Source of the DNA: CAZGAQ01 sp964523405
GTDB lineage: Bacteria > Planctomycetota > Phycisphaerae > UBA1845 > Fen-1342
DNA length: 64,000 nucleotides
Reading direction: 5' to 3'
NCBI GenBank assembly: GCA_964523405.1
Contig: CAZGAQ010000001.1
Location: 310,001-374,000 of the forward strand
Of the stretch, positions 25,337 through 33,122 are shown one piece after another; within the stretch, counting starts at the first letter, position 1, and every line of letters begins with the position of its first letter. Under the pieces are notes generated by a model. That model did not search any database. It saw only the letters and a list, made by a program, of their open reading frames with translations, and was not told the origin of the DNA. A program made the position numbers and the translations under genes.

Positions 25337-26485
25337 CTACCGCCGCGCCTCGCAGGCGTAGAACTCGTAAGCGGCGCGGACTTCGCGGAGGGTGTCGCCG
25401 CCGAACTTGGCGAGCCAGGCGCGGGCGACCTCGCACGCCACGGCCGCCTGCGCGACGACGCTGGCCGCGGGGACGGCGCAGACGTCGCTGCGTTCGTAGT
25501 CGCTGCGCTCGGGCTGGTGCGTCTTGAGGTTCACGCTATCCATACCCTGCAGGAGCGTAGCGATCGGCTTCATCGCGCCGCGGACGATCAGCGGCATACC
25601 GTTGGTCATGCCGCCTTCGAGCCCGCCGGCGCGGTTGGTCTTGCGGACGAAGCCGAAGTTGGGTGTCGCCTGCTGGGCGGCGTCGTAGTAGAGGGCGTCG
25701 TGCACCTGGCTGCCCGGGCGGCGGGCGGTTTCGAAGCCCAGCCCGATCTCCACGCCCTTGAATGCCTGGATCGAACCGACCGCCTGCATGAGCCGGCCGT
25801 CGAGCTTGTCCTGCCATGCCGTACACGTGCCCAAACCCGGCGGCAGGCCGAACACGCGCACTTCGACGATGCCGCCGACCGTATCCTTGGCGACTTTGGC
25901 GGCATGGATTGCCGCCATCAGCGGCTCGACGGCCGCGGCGTCGGGCGTGTAGACCTCGTTGGCGTCGCGGGCGGCGCTCAGGGCGTCGGGCGCCGCGTCG
26001 TCGGCGACGGCGGCTTTGGCCGGACCGACCTCGGTGACGAAGCCGACGCAGGTGACGCCGAACTCGCGTAGCAGAAGCTGGGCCACGGCGCCGGCCGCGA
26101 CGCGAGCGGCCGTCTCGCGGGCCGAGGCCCGCTCCAGCGTCTCGCGGCAGTCGGCGGTGAGCCACTTGCGGCTGCCGGGGAAGTCGGCATGACCCGGGCG
26201 GGGGCGGTTGACGTCCGGAGCGTCGTCGATGCGGAAGTCGCGATTGGCGATCTGCAGGACGAGCGGGGCGCCGGTCGTGACGTTGCGGCGGACGCCGCTG
26301 AGGGCGAGGGCCTCGTCGGTTTCGATCTTCTGGCGGGCGCCGCGGCCATAGCCGCCCTGGCGACGCTGCAACTCGCCGTTGATGAACGCGAAGTCGAGCA
26401 GCAGGCCGGCGGGCACGCCCTCGATGAAGACGGTCAAGGCGCGACCGTGGGACTCGCCGGCGGTACGATAGAAGAACTCGGCCAT
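25337..26485 (-). CDS. aroC: chorismate synthase
   Basis: 382 residues. The enzyme eliminates phosphate from EPSP to give chorismate, using reduced FMN. Family signatures are present: GESHGRALTVFIEGVPAGL at the N-terminus, RRQGGYGRGARQKIETD, the middle motif PGHADFPGSRK (classically GHAD), and EGGMTNGMPLIVRGAMKPI near the C-terminus. SD (TGAGGAG) lies a few bases upstream of the ATG. It is divergent from a gene pair ending in tyrA, grouping chorismate synthesis with its use. Confidence 0.96.
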   Translation of the reverse strand: MAEFFYRTAGESHGRALTVFIEGVPAGLLLDFAFINGELQRRQGGYGRGARQKIETDEALALSGVRRNVTTGAPLVLQIANRDFRIDDAPDVNRPRPGHADFPGSRKWLTADCRETLERASARETAARVAAGAVAQLLLREFGVTCVGFVTEVGPAKAAVADDAAPDALSAARDANEVYTPDAAAVEPLMAAIHAAKVAKDTVGGIVEVRVFGLPPGLGTCTAWQDKLDGRLMQAVGSIQAFKGVEIGLGFETARRPGSQVHDALYYDAAQQATPNFGFVRKTNRAGGLEGGMTNGMPLIVRGAMKPIATLLQGMDSVNLKTHQPERSDYERSDVCAVPAASVVAQAAVACEVARAWLAKFGGDTLREVRAAYEFYACEARR

Positions 26486-26622
26486 GACGGCTCCTCATCA
26501 GGTGGCGGCATTGTAGCGGATTGCGCCGGGGCGTGTTTTCGGGTCGGGGGAGTGGCGGGGAGGCTGAAGTTCCGGCCGGAAATGGCTGGTGGACCTGCCG
26601 CGGGACGGGGACAATCCGGGAC

Positions 26623-28185
26623 ATGGCACCAGCGACAACTAGCGCGACGACGATTGTGACGGCCATCGCTGTGCTGCTTGCCCTGCTCGGCGTCGGGCTG
26701 TGCTGGTGGGGGCTGTTTCCGCGGCGGCGCGGCGACACGGCATTCTGCCGCAAGTGCGGCTACAACCTGACGGGGCTGGCGCTGGACTCGCTGGGGGCGG
26801 CCTGTCCGGAGTGCGGGGCGCCGGTCGGCGTGCCGGGGCATGTCGTGATCGGGGCACGCAAGCGGCGGCCGGCGGTGATCGCGTTGGGCGGATTCATGCT
26901 GCTGATAGGTGGTGGGGCGATCGGGTTGACCACGTCCGGCGTCCTGCGGACCGTGAACTGGTATCCGTTGAAGCCGACGTTCTGGCTGCTGCGCGAGTTG
27001 AAGACGGCAACGGGTGGCCAAGCGGCCGCGGAGTTGGAGAAGCGGCGACTGGCGGGCAAGCTGACGACCGACGACTTGGCGAAGTGGATCGACGCAGCCA
27101 TCGCAGCCGAAGCGGCGCCGAAGCGCTCGACCGCGCAGAAGGCGGTCATCAAGTCGCTGGGAGCACTCCTGAAGGCCCAGCAGGTGACGCCGGAGCAATT
27201 GGCCCGTTTCGGGCAAGCGGTCTGCCGGAACGTCACGTTCACCGTTCGGCCGCAGGTGCTGGCGGAGGAACGGATTCCGTGCCAGACACGATACCAGGCG
27301 GACTTGCCCGACGGACTGGCGTTGCGGATTGTGCTGGGCGAAGTGGAGTCGAGCGGAGCCGTGCTGTCGCGTGGCGGGAGTGCGTCCACGACCGCTAGTG
27401 GCGGCCCCGGCTCGTGTGGGTCGTCGCTGGACAGTCTGGCGGTCGGGCGATATCCAATCCATGCGTCGGTGACGGTCGGCCTGCTCCGCGGGCAGAACTG
27501 GGACGCACCCGTAAGCTGGTCGCAGGAGATCACGTTCGATGCAGAGGTGGAAGTCCTGCCGCCGGGGGCGAAGGACACGGTGCGGCTGGTCGCGACGGGC
27601 GGGGACTGGGCCCGGCGGCACATCCGCCTGAGGCAGATTCAGATTGAGAAGCGGGCCTGGTCTGACAGGGACGAGCCCAAGCCGTATTTGAGCCTGAACG
27701 TGGAATACGACCGTGGTGCGCCGGTGGCGTACGCGTTCGACGTAATCGCCCAAAGCGGAACTACGCGCGTAAACCTGGGGACGACTACGATCGCGGCCGC
27801 ACGCACCGACTCGGACTTGTACAGCACGAACGTCCAGCGTGAGTTGCCGGACGAATTCGATCCAAACGGCATGGTGATCATCCTGGGGCCCAGTCCGGCG
27901 GCGGCGCGACAGACCGTGGACATCTTCGACGATGTCTGGGGCGGCACGCTGGTGTTCGGCGATCTCGGGCTTGAGCAGCGGATGCCGGGGTACTGGTACC
28001 CGCGCGACCAGGGGCCGCTCTACCCGCTGCTCGTGCGGGATGATCCGAACGCGCCGCTGGTTGAGGTGGATGCGGAGCCGAACCGGCCGACGCGGGAGAA
28101 TGACCGCGGCGATCCGAACCTGGGCCGGCCGCCGAGGGGCTTCGAGATTCCGGGGCTTTACCCGCCGGCCCGTTCCGGGCCATGA
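26623..28185 (+). CDS. zinc-ribbon membrane protein (planctomycete type)
   Basis: 520 residues, unknown function. One N-terminal helix (TIVTAIAVLLALLGVGLCWW) is followed by a zinc ribbon CRKCGYNLTGL...CPECG (about 45-72), a second helix (about 88-110), and a large domain of about 400 residues that is beta-rich towards the end (VTVGLLRGQNWDAPVSWSQE). The CxxCGYxLTG form recurs in three other genes of this window and is a known feature of planctomycete proteomes. The start is the ATG at 26623; SD is weak. tyrA begins 7 bases after the stop, so they are co-transcribed. Confidence 0.75.
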   Translation: MAPATTSATTIVTAIAVLLALLGVGLCWWGLFPRRRGDTAFCRKCGYNLTGLALDSLGAACPECGAPVGVPGHVVIGARKRRPAVIALGGFMLLIGGGAIGLTTSGVLRTVNWYPLKPTFWLLRELKTATGGQAAAELEKRRLAGKLTTDDLAKWIDAAIAAEAAPKRSTAQKAVIKSLGALLKAQQVTPEQLARFGQAVCRNVTFTVRPQVLAEERIPCQTRYQADLPDGLALRIVLGEVESSGAVLSRGGSASTTASGGPGSCGSSLDSLAVGRYPIHASVTVGLLRGQNWDAPVSWSQEITFDAEVEVLPPGAKDTVRLVATGGDWARRHIRLRQIQIEKRAWSDRDEPKPYLSLNVEYDRGAPVAYAFDVIAQSGTTRVNLGTTTIAAARTDSDLYSTNVQRELPDEFDPNGMVIILGPSPAAARQTVDIFDDVWGGTLVFGDLGLEQRMPGYWYPRDQGPLYPLLVRDDPNAPLVEVDAEPNRPTRENDRGDPNLGRPPRGFEIPGLYPPARSGP

Positions 28186-28192
28186 TGCGCCT

Positions 28193-29344
28193 ATGACTGC
28201 CAGTCCCGTTCCCAACCCTGCCGTGCGCCCGTTGCCCGTCCTGCGGGCGATGATCGACGCCATCGACCACGAGGTTCTGCAGCTCCTCGCGCGGCGCAAC
28301 GGCCTGATCGCCGACATTGCCGTGCATAAACGCGAGCACCATCTGCCGATTCGCGACCCGCAACGCGAGCGCGACATCATCTCGGACCGGCGCGACCGCG
28401 GGCAGAGCCTCGGCCTCAATCCGGAACTGCTCGAAAGCATGTGGCGACTAATCATGTGGGCGAGCCGCGACCGGCAGGCGGCGCTCCGGGCGGAAGTGCC
28501 GCCGGAGGTCGAGCCGCGGACGGTGGCCGTGATCGGCGGCAGCCGGGGCATGGGCCGCTGCATGGCCAACCTGTTCGGCGACCTGGGGCACGCGGTGATG
28601 ATTGCGGACCTCGACACGCAGCTCACGCCGGATGAGGCGGCCGCCGCGGCGGACGTCGTGGTTATCGCGGTGCCGATCGATGTGACGGAAGATGTGATTC
28701 GGCGGCTGGGGCCATTGGTGCGGCCGGAAGCGTTGCTCATGGACGTGACCTCGCTGAAGGCGGGGCCGATGGAGGCGATGCTGGCGCATTCGCGGGCGAG
28801 CGTGGTGGGGACGCACCCCCTGTTCGGGCCGTCGGTGCACTCGCTCCAGGGGCAGCGGGTGGTGCTCACGCCAGGCCGCGGCGACGAGTGGGCGGCGTGG
28901 CTGCGGACGATGCTGCACGCGCGCGGGCTGGAGATGGTGGAGATCACTCCGGAGGAGCACGACCGCGCCATGTCGATCGTGCAGGTGCTGGTGCACTTCT
29001 CGACGGAGGTGATGGGGCGGACGCTGGCGGACCTGGGCATGCCGCTGGAGCAGACGCTGCAGCTCACGTCGCCGATCTACCTGATGGAGCTGCTGCTGAC
29101 GGCGCGGCACTTCGCGCAGTCGCCGCATCTGTACGCGTCGATTCAGATGTCGAATCCCGCGACGCCGGAGGTGATGCAGGCGTTCGTGCGCGCGGCGGAG
29201 GGATTGCGAACGACGAGCGCGGGTCACGACACGGCCGCGTTCGTGCAGATGTTTGCCGACGTGCGGAAGTACTTCGGCGGCTTCACGGAGCGGGCGCTGG
29301 AGCAATCGGACTTCCTGATCGACCGGCTGGTGGAGCGGACGTAG
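28193..29344 (+). CDS. tyrA: chorismate mutase / prephenate dehydrogenase
   Basis: 383 residues of the T-protein type. Residues about 15-95 form an AroQ chorismate mutase helix bundle (LRAMIDAIDHEVLQLLARRN, then HLPIRDPQRERDIISDRRD). From about 105 a Rossmann prephenate dehydrogenase follows (VAVIGGSRGMGRCMANLFGD; VVIAVPIDVTEDVI; GTHPLFGP with the conserved His). It converts chorismate to 4-hydroxyphenylpyruvate for tyrosine synthesis. The gene starts 7 bases after the zinc-ribbon gene. Confidence 0.93.
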   Translation: MTASPVPNPAVRPLPVLRAMIDAIDHEVLQLLARRNGLIADIAVHKREHHLPIRDPQRERDIISDRRDRGQSLGLNPELLESMWRLIMWASRDRQAALRAEVPPEVEPRTVAVIGGSRGMGRCMANLFGDLGHAVMIADLDTQLTPDEAAAAADVVVIAVPIDVTEDVIRRLGPLVRPEALLMDVTSLKAGPMEAMLAHSRASVVGTHPLFGPSVHSLQGQRVVLTPGRGDEWAAWLRTMLHARGLEMVEITPEEHDRAMSIVQVLVHFSTEVMGRTLADLGMPLEQTLQLTSPIYLMELLLTARHFAQSPHLYASIQMSNPATPEVMQAFVRAAEGLRTTSAGHDTAAFVQMFADVRKYFGGFTERALEQSDFLIDRLVERT

Positions 29345-29511
29345 GGCGCGCAGCGAGGAAGACGGGCAGTTGCCGCGGAGAACACGAAGGGGAAGCCGCT
29401 AGCAGCGCTCCGCCGTCAGCCGGAGGGGAAATGGCGCATCTCGAATAGCGCATCACGAAGGAAGTGTATGGAAGCGCAGACGCCGCGGCTGCTCGAGAGG
29501 GCACTGTTGTC

Positions 29512-29560
29512 GGGGGCAGATTCCGCCATCGTTACACTCCCTCGCAATGACGGGGCGGGG
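29512..29560 (+). repeat. dispersed repeat R, copy 1 (divergent)
   Basis: GGGCAGATTCCGCCATCGTT then ACACTCCCTCGCAATGACGG. It resembles the copies at 40047, 42806 and 42878, but is the most diverged. Confidence 0.6.
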
Positions 29561-29724
29561 GGGCGGGAAGGGATTCATGCACCAGCCCGCACCCAGTGGA
29601 TGGCGCAGCGGATAGTACGCTCATGGCGGGGTGCGCGTGCTGCACGGGGGCCATCGGCAAGGCAACGGGGCCGAACGCGCGCCGCGGCGGGAGCCCTTCC
29701 TGCGGGCATATCCGCCTGAACGAG

Positions 29725-29753
29725 TTGCATTTCATATAGGATTGTGTTAGTAT
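29725..29753 (+). promoter_or_regulatory. sigma70-type promoter upstream of subtilase
   Basis: TTGCAT at 29725-29730, a 17-base spacer and TAGTAT at 29748-29753, in an AT-rich stretch unusual for this DNA. It would give a leader of about 215 nt before the start at 29978. Confidence 0.55.
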
Positions 29754-29977
29754 TATTTGTCATAAACGCCAAGCGTAGAGTGCTCGGGCCGAGCGCTACT
29801 TACTTGCACTGATACCGTGATTGTCCGCATCTCGCGGAGCCGCTCTGGTTGCGCCATGAGGGATGCGCAGCGCACGCTGATACCCGTCACGCGGCGGGGG
29901 CGCTGGTGGTATGGCCGCATGAAGACGAGGCGCTGGGATCGTGTCCGGTCAATTTCCCAAGTTGCAGGAGCAACGCC

Positions 29978-32900
29978 ATGGTCGAGATGGAATGTAGGAT
30001 TTGGATTGCGCGCCGCGAGCAACGTGGCGCGCTGTCGCAGGGGTTGCGGGCGGTCGCACTGACAGGAGTGCTGCTGCTCGGAAGCGCGGCCTGGAGCGCT
30101 CAGGATCCGGGCGCATCGCGCCCGGCCGACACGCCGACGGCAGCGCCCATCGCGCCGGCCGCGGCGACCACGCCGGATGCCGCGACGCCGGGCGCACCGG
30201 CCGCTGAGCCGGGTGCGCCGGTTGCGGTGACCACGCCCGAGGCCGGAGCGCCCGTTGCGCCGGCCGCCGCGACGGTGCCGGCCGAGAAGCCCGACAACGC
30301 GCCCGAGGCAGCGCTTGTGCCGCCGACGGCGGAGGAACTGGCGCAGCGCGATGCGCTCCCCAATCCGAAGCGGAATGGCGCGTTGACGCGCGCATCCCTG
30401 CACACCGCTCCGGCAGTGAGCTCCGCGGAGCAGCCCAACTACTATTACTACCATGGGCAACCGGTCGCGATGGAGCTGCAAGCGGACCGGCTGCTGGTAC
30501 GCTTCGGCGCTGCGGTGGCCACGGACGAGCACCTCGCCCGGGTCATTGGGGCCGGGATTGCGGCGGTCGCGCTGCAGCCGACGGGCCTCGAGCGCTGGAG
30601 CCTGGTGGAACTGGCGACCCCGGTGCCCGACCTGGCGGACGCGCGGGCGCGCGTGACGGCCTTGAGCGTGGCGCCCGGCATCGAGTTTGCCGCGCCGGTC
30701 TTCCGTTCGCCGGTGCTGAAGGATGGCTGGTTGGCCGTTACGCCGGACGTGCTGGTGCGCTTCGAGGCCGGTGCGGACGCGGACGCGGTGCTGGCGGAGT
30801 ATGCGGCCGACGTCGAAGTGGCGCAGCGCACGCTGGGGGGCATTCCCAACGGCTATGTGCTACGGGGGCGCTCGGCCGACGGGTTTGCCGTGCTGCGCGC
30901 GGCGAATCGACTGGCGCAGGATGCGCGCGTGCGCTGGGCGGAGCCCGACATGCAGTTCAGCGGGCAGGCACTGTACACGCCGAATGACCCCGGCTACGAC
31001 AACTTGTGGGGCATCCGCAACACGGGACAGCTCGGCGGTGTGGCCGGCGTGGACATGAAGGGCCGGCAGGCCTGGGATATCACGCGTGGGTCCGGCGGCG
31101 TGAAGGTGCTGATCATCGATGTCGGCATCCAGCTGACGCACCCGGACCTCAACCTGCTGACGGGGCGCGACTTTACGACGGGCGCGGTCGGGGGTGTCGG
31201 CGACGGCACGCCGCAGAACGCGTGCGACAAGCACGGCACGTCGGTCGCGGGCTGCGTGTCCGCCGTGATCGACAATGCGCTGGGGACCATCGGCATCGCG
31301 CCGCTGTGTCCGTCGATCTCGGCACGCACGTTCGTGTCGAGTCTGGCGTGCAACGGCAACTGGTCGTCGCAGGCAAGCTACACGGTGAACGCGCTGAACT
31401 GGGGCGTGGCGCAGGGCTGCCGCGTGAGCAACAACAGCAACGGCTACGGCTTCACGTCCAGTGCAATCGAGGATGCCTACTACAACGCATACCAGGCGGG
31501 CATGGTGAACTTCGCCTCGGCGGGCAACGACGGTTCGGGAACGCTGGCGTACCCGGCCTCCGCGGACTACGTGAACTCGGTGGCCGCGATTCAGGAGAAC
31601 GGGACGCTGACCTCATTCAGTCAGTACGGCACGGGGCTGGATTTCTCCGCCCCGGGGATCGACGTGTACTCGACGGACCAGACCGGCGGGGCCGGGTACA
31701 CGAGCGGCGACTATGCCTGGGTGCAAGGCACGTCCTTCGCGTCGCCCTATGCGGCCGGCTGCGCGGCGCTGTTCTTCGCGGCGCACCCGACGCAATCGTC
31801 GGTCGGCGCGGAGTTCTGGATGAAGGTCGCGGCCACGGATCTCGGTGTGGCGGGCTACGACACGAGCTACGGCTACGGGCTGGTGAACGCCTACTACGGC
31901 CTGAAGGTCTTCTCGCCCAGCAACAATGACTGCAGTTCGGCGAGGGTGATCGACGCCAACCCATACGCGGATAGCGTGGCCACCCATTACGCGACGGCGA
32001 CGCGCCTCGAGCCGCAGGCCGGCTGCGTGGGTGCGGAAAGCTGCTCGGTGTTCTACAGCTTCACGGCCCCGAACACGGGCGTGATCAGCCTGGACACACT
32101 CGGCAGCGACTATGACACGGTGCTCTCCGTCTATGACGGCTGCGGCCTGTACATCTCCATCTGGGACCTGTATTTCGGCCCCAACCAAATCGCCTGCAAT
32201 GACGATGTGACCCCGGGGTCGGTGCTGCAGTCGCAGCTCATCAACGTCCCGGTGACCATCGACCAGACGTACATCATCAAGGTCTCGCGCTATGGCCAGT
32301 CGTATCCCGTGGGCGGATCGCTGTCGTTCCACTTCAGCTTCGCGCCCACGCCGCCGCCGAACGACCACTGCAATGATGCGACCGTCATTCCGGGCACGAC
32401 GCGCACCTACGACCCGCCCATCGTTGACACGATGAATGCGGACGCGGCCGGTGGGTGCCAGGAAACGCCCGATGCCTGCGTTTCCAGCGCCGGGCACAGC
32501 GTCTGGTATCAGTTCACGCCGGACGTGGCCGGGCGTCTGACGGTGCACACCGAAGGCAGCGACTATGACACGGTGTTGTCGATCTTCGACGGCACGGACT
32601 GGGGCTGCGGGTTCTCGGTGTTTCAACTCTGTCTGAGTCCCAGCAGCGTCGCGTGCAACGACGACATCACGCCGGTGACGAATCTGCAGTCGCGCCTGGC
32701 GGATGTGCCGCTGACGGCGGGCCGGACGTACCTGATCAAGATCGGGGCGTACGGGGCTCGGCCCGGCGGGCGGCTGAGCTTCCACTTCCAGTATGCGCCG
32801 TACTGCCTGGGCGATGGCAACTGCGATGGGGTGATCAACTGGCGCGACATCGACTATCTGGTCGCTGCCCAGAACGACAACCAGTCGGCGTGGCAGGCGC

Positions 32901-33019
32901 TATTCGCGCCCGCGAGCCCGGCGTGTGGATTCCTGAATCTCGATACGAGCGGCGACGGCGCCGTGAACTGGCGCGATATCGATCCCTTCATCGCGCTGAT
33001 GAATACGAGCTGCCCGTAG
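29978..33019 (+). CDS. secreted subtilisin-like (S8) protease, dockerin tag
   Basis: 1013 residues. Order: signal peptide (to about 38); low-complexity Ala/Pro/Thr segment (about 40-125); fervidolysin-like propeptide region (about 150-330; VLVRFGAAV, VRWAEPDMQFSG); S8 catalytic domain with D381 (IIDVG), H419 (KHGTSVAG) and S586 (GTSFASP); two copies of a beta-sandwich (NDCSSARVI...SDYDTVLSVYDG and NDHCNDATVI...SDYDTVLSIFDG); and the C-terminal dockerin-like tag (last 70 residues). Start: ATG at 29978 with GGAG seven bases upstream. All three triad residues are present, so it is likely an active exported protease. A 12-bp hairpin follows. Confidence 0.92.
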   Translation: MVEMECRIWIARREQRGALSQGLRAVALTGVLLLGSAAWSAQDPGASRPADTPTAAPIAPAAATTPDAATPGAPAAEPGAPVAVTTPEAGAPVAPAAATVPAEKPDNAPEAALVPPTAEELAQRDALPNPKRNGALTRASLHTAPAVSSAEQPNYYYYHGQPVAMELQADRLLVRFGAAVATDEHLARVIGAGIAAVALQPTGLERWSLVELATPVPDLADARARVTALSVAPGIEFAAPVFRSPVLKDGWLAVTPDVLVRFEAGADADAVLAEYAADVEVAQRTLGGIPNGYVLRGRSADGFAVLRAANRLAQDARVRWAEPDMQFSGQALYTPNDPGYDNLWGIRNTGQLGGVAGVDMKGRQAWDITRGSGGVKVLIIDVGIQLTHPDLNLLTGRDFTTGAVGGVGDGTPQNACDKHGTSVAGCVSAVIDNALGTIGIAPLCPSISARTFVSSLACNGNWSSQASYTVNALNWGVAQGCRVSNNSNGYGFTSSAIEDAYYNAYQAGMVNFASAGNDGSGTLAYPASADYVNSVAAIQENGTLTSFSQYGTGLDFSAPGIDVYSTDQTGGAGYTSGDYAWVQGTSFASPYAAGCAALFFAAHPTQSSVGAEFWMKVAATDLGVAGYDTSYGYGLVNAYYGLKVFSPSNNDCSSARVIDANPYADSVATHYATATRLEPQAGCVGAESCSVFYSFTAPNTGVISLDTLGSDYDTVLSVYDGCGLYISIWDLYFGPNQIACNDDVTPGSVLQSQLINVPVTIDQTYIIKVSRYGQSYPVGGSLSFHFSFAPTPPPNDHCNDATVIPGTTRTYDPPIVDTMNADAAGGCQETPDACVSSAGHSVWYQFTPDVAGRLTVHTEGSDYDTVLSIFDGTDWGCGFSVFQLCLSPSSVACNDDITPVTNLQSRLADVPLTAGRTYLIKIGAYGARPGGRLSFHFQYAPYCLGDGNCDGVINWRDIDYLVAAQNDNQSAWQALFAPASPACGFLNLDTSGDGAVNWRDIDPFIALMNTSCP
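32810..33019 (+). repeat. dockerin-like 210-bp C-terminal module, copy 1
   Basis: Codes for GDGNCDGVINWRDIDYLV, a linker, and DTSGDGAVNWRDIDPFIA up to the stop. Two calcium-loop-like DxxxDGxxN repeats make it resemble type I dockerins. Nearly the same DNA occurs at 35109-35318 and 37728-37937. Confidence 0.85.
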
Positions 33020-33042
33020 GGGCGGCAGACCGAACTTGCCAT

Positions 33043-33076
33043 GCGGCGTCCGGGTGCCCCTGCGCCCGGGCGCCGC
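33043..33076 (+). terminator. strong hairpin after subtilase gene
   Basis: 12-bp stem GCGGCGTCCGGG / CCCGGGCGCCGC with one G-U pair. No T-tract follows, so termination efficiency is uncertain. Confidence 0.45.
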
Positions 33077-33122
33077 AATCAGGTAGCGGGTCCGTACTCT
33101 TCGAAAACCTCAGGAGACCGGT

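Larger units (their letters stand above)
29345..29977. other. intergenic region with repeat copy and promoter
   Basis: 633 bp without a convincing gene. It contains a degenerate copy of the dispersed 40-base repeat (29512-29560) and an AT-rich island with a well-spaced promoter (29725-29753) upstream of the subtilase gene. Confidence 0.5.

Noticed and set aside
26434..29067. An 877-codon minus-strand frame
   Set aside because: Covers the zinc-ribbon gene and tyrA on the opposite strand; Ser/Arg-rich product without domains.
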